From: Pterois miles | Taxonomy: Eukaryota > Chordata > Actinopteri > Perciformes > Scorpaenidae | DNA length: 64,000 bases | Direction: 5' to 3' | Assembly (NCBI GenBank): GCA_947000775.1 | Contig: CAMQGK010000056.1 | Coordinates: 3,499,001-3,563,000 of the forward strand | In this document: positions 22,236 to 33,400 of the stretch, in pieces | How positions within the stretch are numbered: position 1 is the first letter of the stretch | How the letters are laid out: every line of letters starts with the position of its first letter | The notes under the pieces: model-generated | Told to the model about the DNA's origin: nothing | Databases searched by the model: none | Seen by the model: the letters and a program-made list of their open reading frames with translations, nothing else | Made by a program: the position numbers and the translations under genes

Positions 22236-22428
22236 TTTCCGGGGTTTAGGATACTATACAATACTATACGCATACTATACAATTGATATGCGCGCGTTCG
22301 AGTAAACCAATGCAACTCAAACTTCCCAACTTTTAGATTTATCAATGTACTGCAGTTTCCAATTGCATGTGTTTTTTTTTAAACTGTAGCTAACGTTAGC
22401 TAACTCAGCTAACCTACATTGCCAGGCA

Positions 22429-23878
22429 ATGGTTTGTTGCTTTGCGCCGAGATGCAGCCACAAATCGTCGGATGGAATTTGCTCGTTTTATCGTTTCCCG
22501 ACCGATGTTGTCCGGTGGAGAATCTGGGTTCGTGCCATAAGGTAAGCTCACGTTATAGTCATTTCCATGTCACCACACCACACTTAATGGATTTACGTGG
22601 CCACGCGGTGAAACTTTCATGATGCACAACGTGGTGTGTTTAGTGTTTTAACATAATCACTATTTTCTTGAAGCAACCATGACGTTTTGCCTAATCACAG
22701 AAACTATTCCTTAAACTGAACATTACGTGTACGCCTACTGACTTGACCATGCTGTCAGTGGACTTTTTAATGCTTACTGCGCATAAAATAAATACATCAA
22801 TAACTGTAAATGCTGCTTTTTTTTAGATTACTTTGCAATAATTGTTATTATAAAACTGTAATTTGTCTGTATTAAAGAAATGCAATAATGAAGATAAGAG
22901 CATTGTATTTATAATTATTTATGATATTATTTTAGTGTGCACTGATATTTGTGCACTTGGTGCTTTCATGTGTGATGATCCATGAAACTAATATTGAATA
23001 TTTTCAACTTTTCCCCCAGACGAGCTGACAGGAAGCCAAGTCCCCACTCCCGCATCTGTAGCTGTCATTTTCCTTCAGGAAAAAAGAAAGCCCCTGTTTT
23101 ATTCCCAAAGGATATCCCTGTTAGACAGAAGAGTGAAGATCATTCCTACTGCCTGAGGGAGGGAAACCCTGACTGGAATGAGATGGCTCCAGTAGAGCTG
23201 GATGAAATGGAGGACGGAGCCATACAGATTGTGACTGTTAAGGAGGAAGTTGTAGAGGCTCCTATACCTGATAACAATGATGCTGAGGAACCATCAAGTA
23301 GTAGAACAGTTGAGGAAGAGCTGGAGTCTGAACGACAACATAGAGTTCAGCTTGAGATCCAACTAGAGCAGTGCAGAGCAGAGCTGAAGTCTCTCAAGGA
23401 AAAGCAGAGTTACAGTCGTGACAGGTATTCGGCCTCTCAGCTAAGTGAAAGTGTTCTTCGGATGGAGACGGGATTGCCAGATAAAGACACCTTCAGTGAT
23501 GTATGTGAATTTGTCGCTCGTTTTGAGGATTCCATTACATACCAAGCTGGTTGGAGACCCAGAGAACTCAATCTTGAAGACCAGATTTTCATGACACTCA
23601 TGAAACTCCGTCACAACTACACACACCTGCACCTGGCTGCACTCTTCCACTGCAGTGTACGCACTGTCAGGAATGTGTCTATAACATTCATTGACGTTCT
23701 TTACAGGCTCCTTTTTAAAGGGGCTCAATCAAGCCCCCAGGAAGTGCGCCGGGCTTTGAAGCAGATTTTACACAGTGGCCAGACGGTGGAATTACGACTT
23801 CCGTGTCCATCACGTGATGCCATTGGGCCCAAAAAGACTTCTTCCCATAGATTTACATTGGGAAAGAGGCTTCTGTAA
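22429..23878 (+). CDS. THAP-domain protein with transposase-derived helix-turn-helix, no nuclease domain
   Basis: Two exons, 22429-22541 and 23020-23878, give 972 nt and 323 aa. The start MVCCFAPRCSHKSS opens a THAP zinc finger: Cys3/Cys4 and Cys9, SFYRFP, an invariant-type Trp in RWRIW, the C-x2-H in ICSCHF, and APVLFP in the place of the AVPTIF box. An acidic stretch follows (about residues 77-110), then a likely coiled coil (EEELESERQHRVQLEIQLEQ). Next comes a block like the helix-turn-helix front of THAP-bearing transposases (GLPDKDTFSDVCEFVARF, LNLEDQIFMTLMKLRHN, LAALFHCSVRTVRNV). The DDE nuclease that should follow is missing. The last about 40 codons run into a dispersed repeat. It is either a domesticated DNA-binding gene or a truncated transposon gene. 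Confidence 0.65.
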
Positions 23879-23900
23879 ATCAGCATACGCCACCAGACCA
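23785..23900 (+). repeat. short dispersed repeat forming the 3' end of the THAP frame
   Basis: TTCCGTGTCCATCACGTGAT, GGGCCCAAAAAGACTTCTTC and CATTGGGAAAGAGGCTTCTG are phrases common in fish intergenic DNA. They supply the final codons and stop of the THAP reading frame. Confidence 0.45.
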
Positions 23901-24451
23901 TCATCAGATGCTACAAACAATCCAGATGGAGAGAGCCACAAGCCTGACTCCTGGGCTGGCATCTTTGTTTGTCTTCACTCTTGTTCACAGTGCCCCTACC
24001 AACAAAACACCACCCAGAGCTGTCATACACTTAGACTTGAGCACAGCTCCAAAGTTGCTGGCAGTCAGCCTCTCCTAAACAAATGCCTGTTTGGGTTGAT
24101 TGCTCCTCTGACGAGGCCCTGCTGGCCAAGATACCTTCAGGTCCCTGATGCTCCACAATTTCAGGAACAGAAAGAGTTGTCAAGGTGAATGGTTCTTCTG
24201 GCTCAGGTGAGAGAAGCCAGGACAGTCCTCACATGAGTCCCCCTTTGGTGTTTTCAAAGGGTTAGTTCAGATTCACTAAAGCCACACAATTAGCACAAAC
24301 AAGCTAACCAGTTGAGGTAGCGGTAGACCAGCAACTCCTGTGTTCTACAAGGTAAAATGACTGTTTTGTCAAAGGAGTCTGGTTTGAAGAGCACATAGAT
24401 GACAGCTTCAGGTCTGTTGGGAAGGGCTGTCAGACAGTAAAGCAGTAAATA

Positions 24452-25562
24452 CAGTGCTGTGAAAAAGTATTTGCCCCCTTCCTGATTTCTTATATTTTTG
24501 CATATTTGTCACACTTAAATCAGATCATCAAAAAAAATTTTAATATTAGACAAAGATAACCTGAGTAAATAGAAAATGCAGTTTTTAAACGATGATTTCA
24601 GTTATTAAGGAAAAAAGCTATCCAAACCTTCCTGGCCTTATGTGAAAAAGTAATTGCCCTCTAAATGTAATGACTGGTTGAGTCATCCTTGGCAGATGTC
24701 TTTGAATCATCAAGATGTTTTGTGACAAATGTGAGATGAGCCTTTGTGTTGTTTTTGGTCAGCAGTGGTTTTCTCCTTGGATCTCTCCCATGGGTGCCAT
24801 ATTTGCCTGGTCTCTGTCTTATTGTTGAATCATGGACACTGACCTTAACTGAGGCAGTGAGGCCTGCAGTTCTTTAGATGGTGTTCTGGTTCTTTTGTGA
24901 TCCTGGATGAGTTGTCGCTGCTCTTGGAGTAATTTTAGTTGGCCAGCCTCCTGGGAAGGTTCACCACTGTTCAAAGTTTTCTCCATTTGTGGATAATGGC
25001 TCTCACCGTGGTTCACTAGAGTCCCAAAGCCTTAGAAATGGCTTTGTAACCTTTTCCAGACTGATAGATGTCAGTGACTGTTTCTAATCTGTTCTTGAAT
25101 TTCTTTAGATCGCAGCATGATATGTTGCTTTTTAAGATCTTTTAGTCTCCTTCACTTTGTTGGACAGCTTCTAGTTAAGTGATTCTTGATTCAGCAGGTC
25201 TGGCAGTAATCAGGCCTGGGTGTAGCTAGTGAAATTGAACTCAGCTTTCCAAAAACATGTGGCTAATCACAGTTAATTCAAGATTTAATAAGGGGGGCAA
25301 TTACTTTTTTTTTTTTTTCCTGAATTTCCCTCCGGGGATTAATAAAGGTTCATCTTATCTTATCTTATCTTTTTCACGTAGGGCCAGGAGGGTTTGGATA
25401 GCTTTTTCCCCATAATTAATAAAATCATCATTTAAAAACTGCATTTTCTATTTACTCAGGTTATCTTTGTCTAATATTAAAATTTGTTTGATGATCTGAA
25501 ACATTAAGTGTGACAAAAATGTAAGAAATCAGGAAGGGGGCAAATACTTTTTCACAGCACTG
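24452..25562. mobile_element. Tc1/mariner-type non-autonomous element with long inverted ends
   Basis: The terminal CAGTGCTGTGAAAAAGTATT is exactly mirrored at the right end (AATACTTTTTCACAGCACTG). TA dinucleotides flank both sides. The inverted arms are roughly 200 bp long (GGTTATCTTTGTCTAATATT; AAAACTGCATTTTCTATTTA). The interior 24680-25250 resembles a recurrent fish element body read on the minus strand but has no intact transposase. The right arm is interrupted by a LINE tail at 25319-25370. Confidence 0.8.
25319..25370 (-). mobile_element. LINE 3' tail inserted in a Tc1-type inverted repeat
   Basis: CCTGAATTTCCCTCCGGGGA, then TTAATAAAGGTTCATC and (TTATC)n. The left arm of the host element has no counterpart and runs directly from GTGAAAA to AGTAATTGCCC. 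Confidence 0.7.
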
Positions 25563-25715
25563 TATAGCGTACACTTAAATTGATATTGATTTTTTTAGGT
25601 GGTTAAATACGTTTTGCTGTTGCCACTGTCCACAGCTGTACATTGCTTTGCTTTCTTGGGGTAACTCCCGTTATCCAAACTATGCTTTTCATTTCAATAA
25701 ACTCATTCTATGGGA

Positions 25716-25718
<3 letters not shown>

Positions 25719-25795
<77 letters not shown>
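25719..25795. repeat. (TG)n microsatellite
   Basis: 77 bases of uninterrupted TG dinucleotide repeat. Open frames through it encode only Cys-Val repeats and are not genes. Confidence 0.95.
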
Positions 25796-25796
<1 letters not shown>

Positions 25797-25799
25797 TCA

Positions 25800-26760
25800 A
25801 AGTGATTGGGTGTTTTTATATTTTGAAGATCTTAATTCTTCTTGTTTGCTTTTGGCGAGAGGTTTTATGTTTTATTCTACTTTCTGGTCAGCTCACAGTA
25901 TTTATTTTATTATTAGTATTAGTATTAGTATTTTTGTTATTTTGTTATTATTATCTTATTTGTGCTAAAGTTTGAATTCGTAAAATGTACTCAACGGCAT
26001 TACACCAACATGATGTAGCACAGATCAGGTGCTCCCTTTAAATTCAGGTATAGCAAAGCTGGACAAAGTATTTGAATATATAAGCTAATTTTTTTAGTAT
26101 GCAGATTTTATTTGTGAATTTCCCCTCGAGGATGAAAAAAGTATATCTATCATAATTATATAATGTCAATAACAGACCAGCATACTGATCTACAGTATAA
26201 TTATAATTATGTATCACTAACAGAGTTGCCAACTTTTCAGTTTAGTTTGGAGTCAGATTTGGTATCAGTGAAGTTGACGCATTTGATGAGTAGGTCTGTG
26301 ATATTACCCACAGTAGGGGTCAAAGGTCATCCATCACCTCTGCAATTCTGTTTAAAAAATTCAGCATCCAAATCACAGTTTTAAATTGATGAGAAGTCAT
26401 GTCAATAATCAGTAATCAGTCAGCCAGAGCTTAAATGATGGTGATTAATCACTCTGACTTCAGTCTTTTAACATAACATCCTACAGTCTGTATGCTGACT
26501 CACCGCATTCTGTTTGGTGGTATGTGATGCTTTCCCATCATTGCTGTTTGATGAGATGCATTCGTGAGATAACACATCCTGTTATAGCTGCATTAACAGA
26601 AATATGTATTCGCAAACATGAAATAGTTTGGTAATATGTTAATTGTGACAGTAACAACTTGACAACAGGATGACGCTGATTTTTCATCCAGCAGTTATGG
26701 CATTAATGTCAGAATATAACTCAGTCTGTCATGTTAGCAGTGCTATACTGAAGGCCTTTC
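25800..26760. other. intergenic, no gene seen
   Basis: AT-rich sequence with short TTATTAGTATTAGTATT-type runs near 25900-25930. No splice-consistent coding exon or transposon end was recognised. Confidence 0.4.
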
Positions 26761-26773
26761 CTTCAGTACACTG

Positions 26774-27244
26774 GTGGCTCTTTACAGCCATCTGAAGGCA
26801 GCGGAGGTCTGGTCAGTCAGAGAGATGTCAAGCCACAAATATGCGCGGCAGATCCGCTGGTTACATTTTGATGCAACCAGCATCAGACTGATAATCACAG
26901 AGCCCCCTGTGCTTAATATGCACATAACATATCTTTTACTGAATTATCCTACACAGCTTTTTTGCACATTAACAGGTAGGTTGGAGACGGATGCAGTAAA
27001 AACTGCTGACACAGCTCTGTGGAAAAATTTTGAATCACTTCAAACTCTGAGTAGAACTCCTTCAGGACCATTCTATCTGATCTCACCCCGTCTCCATGTG
27101 CCCCAAGAGAGCCTGGCTACGAAATCACTAAAAGTGCATGTGGCACACTCCCAGTGCACAACGCCCCACCGCTGGGTCAATGAAGAGCAGCAAATGAAAA
27201 GCCTACTGCCAGCTGCTGATTCTGAGGACAGGATTTACACCTGA
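26774..27244 (+). CDS. unrecognised reading frame, possible terminal exon
   Basis: An uninterrupted 156-codon frame ends in TGA at 27242-27244 and is followed 27 bases later by AATAAA (27271-27276). A good acceptor, CTTTTTTGCACATTAACAG, ends at 26972. If it is used, the exon reads on in the same frame as RLETDAVKTADTALWKNFES and on to SEDRIYT. No known domain, signal peptide or membrane segment was recognised. It could be a last exon of an unknown or taxon-restricted gene, or a chance frame. Nothing upstream could be joined with confidence. Confidence 0.25.
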   Translation: MALYSHLKAAEVWSVREMSSHKYARQIRWLHFDATSIRLIITEPPVLNMHITYLLLNYPTQLFCTLTGRLETDAVKTADTALWKNFESLQTLSRTPSGPFYLISPRLHVPQESLATKSLKVHVAHSQCTTPHRWVNEEQQMKSLLPAADSEDRIYT

Positions 27245-27299
27245 AACATGATGCGTCATTAATAACGTTGAATAAAACACCACACATGAAGTGGTGATC

Positions 27300-28350
27300 A
27301 GCTCATACTCATCTGTAAGTTTGACTTTTTTTTTCTCCTTAGTGTTCAGCAGAAACTGGGCTTGTTACAGGTTTAAATATCCTTGATCATATGCAGGGCT
27401 CAAGCTTTTAAAAGTTGTTGCCAGCCATCAGCTTTTGGTTGCCGAAACTGAAAATATGGTTAGTCACCTTATATTTTGTGTAATTAAGACACTATGCAGT
27501 TATACATCAGCTTAATAGTGAAAATGTGACATGTCCTATATAGTATATGTTATGTGTATGTTGTACATGCTTTGCGCTATAATTTTCCATCCTGTTCAAA
27601 GATACTGGGATGCTTCACAGGTATGCTGTGCACTAGTGAACCTCCAGAGTCCTCATACTGTAAAAGAGGCAGCAGAATAGTGCAGTAAAAGGATCCATCC
27701 ATCCATCTATCCACCCACCAACCAACACCAGGCTCTCCTCTATTACTTCACTGTGAAGGTCAGTACACATCTCTCTTCTCCTTTATCTCCATTTAAATCA
27801 TATAAAATATACCAAAATGTGGCAAAGTAACACCTACCATGAGTGTTATCGTCTAACTTCCTCCTGTTCTTCATCCAGCCAATAACATCAGGCTCCTGTT
27901 CTCCACCCAGCAGCACCGGGCTCTCTTCTGTCTACTACTTCACTGTGAAGGTCAGTACTCATATCTCAGCATAATTTTCTATCCAGCTCAAATATGCCGG
28001 GATACTTTGCCTCACAAATGTCCTTGTTTTTCAGTCTTTGTTAGTTGAATCACTTTGCACATTTGCGATGTCGACGGATTAGTTGAACTTTCACTTCACC
28101 GTCAAAAAACTTGATTTGCTCGTCGTTATTTCTAAAGCAGATGCCGGTGCACATGCCAGTAAATGCACCAACACACCTGCAGTTTTGTCTGGTTCTGACT
28201 ATAACAGCAATATTTAATTTAATTTTATATACTAATGCAACAAATATTCAAATGTATTTATTTTGGGGTGCATTTTTTGCTGTTCCTATTTTTTATTTTA
28301 AAAAGTGGCAACCAAATGCTAAGAATGACTTTGCCATTGCCATTTTCTCA
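27300..28350. other. intergenic with short duplicated segments
   Basis: Two related pairs occur: TTACTTCACTGTGAAGGTCAG near 27743 and CTACTTCACTGTGAAGGTCA near 27936; and ATAATTTTCCATCCTG near 27580 with ATAATTTTCTATCCAG near 27971. Order is mirrored, so this is not a simple tandem duplication. (CCAT)n near 27694. No gene recognised. Confidence 0.35.
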
Positions 28351-28356
28351 AAATAG

Positions 28357-28790
28357 TTGCCAATTAAACCCACAGGACTCCATTCAGGGTCTCCAAGAAT
28401 GGGTTTCCTCAGGAGGGTGGCTGGCATCTCCCTTAGAGATAAGGTGAGAAGCTCAGTCATCCATGAGGGACTCGGAGTAGAGACGCTGCTCCTTTGCGTT
28501 GAAAGGAGCCAGTTGAGGTGGTTCGGGCATCTGGTAAGGATGCCTCCTGGGCGCCTCCCTAAGGAGGTGTTCCAGGCACGACCAGCTGGGAGGAGGCCCC
28601 GGGGACGACCCAGGACTAGATGGAGAGATTATATCTCCACACTGGCCTGGGAACGCCTCGGGATCCCCCAGTCAGAGCTGGTTAATGTGGCCCGGGAAAG
28701 GGAAGTTTGGGGTCCCCTGCTGGAGCTGTTGCCCCCGCGACCCGACCCCGGATAAGCAGTTGAAGATGAAGATGAATGAAGTTGCCAATT
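28357..28790 (+). mobile_element. LINE reverse-transcriptase C-terminal remnant
   Basis: About 132 codons open, ending at a natural stop: RRVAGISLRDKVRSSVIHEG, RSQLRWFGHLVRMPPGRLPK, GRRPRGRPRTRWRDYISTLA and VAREREVWGPLLELLPPRP. This is the characteristic C-terminus of a fish non-LTR retrotransposon polyprotein. The 3' tail GGATAAGCAGTTGAAGATGA plus (GATGAA)n matches the ends of short elements at 9942-10300 and 43150-43405. It is 5'-truncated. Confidence 0.8.
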
Positions 28791-28998
28791 ACAACCTGGC
28801 AACACTTGCTGTGGATCATATTGTTTATCCTCCTGTCATATTATTTCCATGCATTTCAGATTATTTTAAACAATCTCCACGTACGCTGTTGTTTACATGT
28901 ACATATTGGTAGAGTTATATAGTTATCAGGTATAAATTAGCTTAGTTATCCTCAGTGAGAAAATGGTTGTATGGTGTGTGTGTGTGTGTGTGTGAGAG

Positions 28999-29049
28999 TG
29001 ACACGTGTCAAAGTGTAGATAGGGACGTGGTTCTTGTCCCTATCTACAC
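28999..29049. other. palindrome followed by a perfect hairpin
   Basis: TGACACGTGTCA (28999-29010) is a perfect 12-bp palindrome with an E-box core. Directly after it, GTGTAGATAGGGAC (29013-29026) and GTCCCTATCTACAC (29036-29049) form a perfect 14-bp stem with a 9-base loop. It follows a short (GT)n run and precedes a dispersed repeat. Confidence 0.7.
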
Positions 29050-29425
29050 CTTTCCGGTTGTCTTTGAAACATTATGTGCGACTGGTTATTGACACAGCCA
29101 TGACCGCTAGTGACATCAGGTCACGCTAAAAAGAAAAGGCTTTTGTACAAGAGGTATGTGTGCAAGTCATGCAGCGTTAGTTCGTTTAGAGCCTGTTAGC
29201 TTTTTACTTCTGGCAATTGCATTTACACTTCAAAAATCATAAAAGCGGTGTTCATTTCTGGAGATTATCTTGCTGAGCAAAACGCTAAGTATCATAAATG
29301 TGTTTGCCACAGGCTTATTTTCTGCAATAATCCAACAGAAAAATCCCATAGTCTTTTTGTTGAGGGAACCTGTGTGATGCTAACTTCCTAGATGCCCTAC
29401 AAAAATACGTCATCCCCGCAGTGCT
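29050..29425 (-). repeat. interspersed repeat, inverted copy of 21778-22235
   Basis: Read in reverse it gives TTATTGCAGAAAATAAGCC, GAAATGAACACCGCTTTTAT and ATTTTTGAAGTGTAAATGCA, parallel to the copy upstream of the THAP gene. Non-coding. Confidence 0.5.
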
Positions 29426-29429
29426 CTGT

Positions 29430-30470
29430 TGTGAGCTTATGTAGAATTATCAAAAGGAAAATGACTGTACAGTGCTATCCAACTCATATTTAGTAAATGA
29501 AGAAGAGCTTTATCACAACTATTTTTGTCAATGTAGTAATCAAATGTACATGTCATCTCATGGGAGGCACCACTGGGCTATGGATGCTGTCGGTGTGACA
29601 AATCATTTTTGAAATAGGCCCACAACTAATCCTTATTTCAAATGTCAGAGTTGCATTTCCACAGACAACACGCTTTATACTTTTCATTTTTGAATTGCTT
29701 GTCATGACTTTTGATACAAGGATTAATACTGCGTCAGCTAAACAAAGGCGTTTCCATCTGCACGTCCCGTTTAATAACCTAATACATACAGGAAAAGTTG
29801 GCAAAAAATCCTTGATGGGCGTTTAAATCACTAGCTTTGACCTGAGAAAGAATGACTACAATATAGCACTTTGACCTTGTGAATATCGGAGGTTCACCTC
29901 ACTCAATGATCCACAAGCATGAATTATGACGTCATTTTTGAAAACAGGCACAAGTTCTTCAGCTTTGAACGTATCAATAAGTGATCCAAAATGCAGTCCA
30001 TATACAAAAAAAGTTGTGGTCCCTGTAATTGTCCATTAAGATTTCAGGTATCATAGTGGGACTTTGAAGAGATGCACAATGTGGTAAATGGTCTGTGAGG
30101 TTAAGTAGTGAAAGGTTAAATATCCTCATATCATATTGACACTTTTACAGGAAACCTCTGCAGAGCTCAAAGGACAGGAGGTCAATCGTAGTCCAGCAGT
30201 GGTGAGACTAACGCCTCCCTTACTTGCTAGTTTAAAGGTTACAGAGGCAATGGCTTACAAAGGTAGTGAAGAGAAACAACAGTCCGACCCATCAGCTGAA
30301 ACAGAAAACGTAAAGAGAAAGTCACGATGCACTCCTCTGAGAGAAATGATGATTGTTCCCTTTTGATTTGAGATGATGGTCATTGAGGTTTATAGAGTCA
30401 GGATGGATACTGCATAGTCAACAATCAGTGACTGGAAAACAAGTTCCCACAAGTCCAGTCTCCTCTCAGT
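29430..30470. other. intergenic, qrich1 3' flank
   Basis: Mostly AT-rich and gene-free. A 76-codon plus-strand frame at 30136-30366, preceded by the acceptor-like CACTTTTACAG (ending 30150), is discussed as a finding. The region from about 30370 should contain qrich1 3' UTR on the minus strand. No clear polyadenylation signal was identified. Confidence 0.35.
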
Positions 30471-33400
30471 TTAGCTCATGATGTCCGAGCTGACGCCGAT
30501 GATCTCCTGTATCTCTCGTACCACAATTATGCGGGCCAACACGTGCTCCACTTGCTGACTTGTGAGGGGCTGAGATGAGTACCACATTGGGCTGTTTGGT
30601 GCAACGACAGGCTCTGGAGTCATGTAGTATGCGTCGTTGCGTCCCTTAACGCTTTGAGGACTGGAAAAGGAAAAGGGAGTTAAAGGACTGGTCCATTATT
30701 TGAGTTTTTTTTTTTTTTTTTTTTATATCATTCTGTAGCTCCACAGTGGTGTTTTTAATCTATTCAAATCCAGACATTCATATTTTGGTCAAAGTTTGTA
30801 TGTTTTAGTGTGAAAATGCTGTTTTCCCCACATAACCTGAGGTAATTATTGCATGATGATGCTGCTACATTTACTGTATATCGTTACAGTCAGTGCATGC
30901 TCCCAGTGTATAGAAGCAGGAGGAAGCAAAGTAATGTACTGCTGTGTGGACGTGCATTACACAATAACACCAACAAACTAACCAATCGATGCAGCGGTAT
31001 ACCAGCAGCTCCTGTGCTCCTTGAGGTAAAATGATGTTTTTGTGAATGGACTTTTTGCAGACTGTGATATAACGGCTTCAGTTCCCTATAGGAAAGGGCT
31101 GTCTGATGGCAAGGTAAAGCCGTGTAAATATTCTAAATACAGAAAATAACGTATACTTGAACCATTTTTCTGCTGCTCCTGTCCAAAGCCGCTTTACCTC
31201 ACAGTCTGACAGCCTGTTCCGAAGCTGTTATATCGTGGTCTTCAAAACCAGACCACATTCAATTCATAAAACAGTCATTATACCTTTTGGCTATATCTAC
31301 ACAAAAGAATGATGCAGTTACGCAGGATTTATGTAACTCACCATTTGAAGAGATAAAAGTCATAAAGTTTAATGGGGCAGCGAAGAGGATTCTCGGGATC
31401 CTCGACCTGCTCCTCATACATGTCATCAGTTCCTGAAACAGATGTCAGTCAACAGGTCAGCAACTTCTGCTGTCAAAGGCCACAACTCATAAAAAGACTT
31501 CACATGAGGCTTACTGTATTGAGCACCTTTCTGTGCTGCGCTGTTTGGACCTTGTCCTTTGAGAAGGCGGATACTGGTTGCTTTGTCCTTGGCGTTAGCA
31601 GGGTTCTTCCTCGTGTGTCTTAGGACCTTAGAGAAAGCTACTTTCATGTGCTGTTCAGGTGTCGTCAGGTGAAAATGCCTATGACAGACCACATAGTGAT
31701 TACATCTCAAATACACGTGTCATAAAAAGAGAAATGATTCAGGTCATTCAGCACTGAAACACGGTTACTCACTTAGTGTTGAAATACATTAGCGTTGTGA
31801 GCAATGTGGCTGGCGAATGTGCACCAAGCTGTTTACACTCCCATAGCATCTCCTCGGTCACATGACTTGGGATGACATAACCTAAGATGAAAACACATTT
31901 AGCAACCCTTTCTATACAATTAAATAAAAAATGTACATGTTGGTTCTGTCTTACCCAAAGGATGGACACTGGGTTTCCAACCATCCAGGATTTTATGTAA
32001 ACACCCACAAAATCGTGTGTAATACGGATCAGAGAAAATATCATCCACACGTCCATTTTCAGAGAGATACTAAAAAACAAAAAACAAATGTTCAGGTTAA
32101 AACTTTAAGAAGACAGCCTTTTGGCATGATACACTGTTTGAGCATGGGGATACCAACCTTTTGTATGCACAAGAACACATAATATAGAACATCGGATGTG
32201 AATTGCTCTTCATCAGATCCTCGTGCCTCCTGCGTCATCAGGGAAAGACCCAAGTTTAGCTCAGCTACTGCGCTGGACACCAAGTCTTCCTGAAAACGTA
32301 ACGGCTGACGACCTGCACGCAGCCACAGAGAGATGAGCAGAGGCAACGTTTTTATTAGTACCATAACTTTTACATGCTTATTTCCCAGTTTCAACCAGAA
32401 TAAATGTTATTAAGGAATACAATATGAAAAGCAAATGCATCAGGAATCAAAACAGATATTTTATTGCTTCCAGTGGTTTGAATTAGTTAATGATAGATAT
32501 TAAAGTTGTTTGATAAATTTCAAATGCATGTTCAAATAATTATTAGCTCACGTACGTCCTATGGGTGCAAGCTTTGTCTTTTCCTGTTTGTTTAGCTCTG
32601 CATTTTTTCTCTCCACCCAAAGGCGCCAGACCTCCAGGCCTTCTTCTGGCTTCAGGCAGACAGGAACCATAATCTCTGTAGGGGGTTCGTCATGACCCTC
32701 TGTCTCTATGTGACCCTGCATGAGACCAGTCAAAGTTAATGATTTCTGGGCAAGATGGCGGTCATGATAATGGTAATTCAGCTAGATAATAGACCTTTTC
32801 AAACTGGACATAAACATCTTTTGTATTTCCTGTTGACATGTTTGTTAATGCAGTAGCTGGCAGGAAGTAAACTTGGACCACAGCTGTTGCCCTAACAACT
32901 CAATGGCAATGAAAAGGTCTATACAGTAATTAAGCAGGGATTAACTGTTTATCCATTTTATGCACTGAGCTATGGAAAAACAGGGTAGACAGCACAGGAC
33001 AAATTCAGTGAGTGAAAAAGTAAGTCTGAACCTGTAGATGGAGCTGCTGCTCTTGCCCCTCCTCTCCTTGGCTCTGCTGTTGATTTGGGTCCCATATGTG
33101 TACCGACTGTGTTGTGTTGTACGTCCCTCCTACAGTTTGCACTGCCACAGGGATGTGAATGTTACCGTTCATGAACTGTGCTGGGAACAGGGTCTGCACT
33201 ATTTCTTCCTGTGTCCCGGTGGAGGCCGACTGCACATCTGTGGACCTTGATGAGGAACTGGCGGACATTTTGTCCTTACCGTTGGTGGTGGTAACCTGCA
33301 TTGTGCTGTATGTGTCCTGTGGTATGGCAATGTGAGTCACCCCCTGCTGCTGTGGAGTAGAGTACACAGGGATGGTCCAGGTCTCACCTGTGGGACCCGT

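Larger units (their letters stand above)
24295..25620. repeat. interspersed repeat copy containing a Tc1-type insertion
   Basis: The flanks (AAGCTAACCAGTTGAGGTAG to GCAGTAAATA, then TAGCGTACACTTAAATTG and the following CTGTTGCCACTGTCCACAGC) resemble an uninterrupted copy at about 30870-31210. The Tc1-type element at 24452-25562 is the interruption. Confidence 0.5.

Noticed and set aside
25643..25975. Cys-Val repeat frames at the (TG)n tract
   Set aside because: Microsatellite translation, not a gene.
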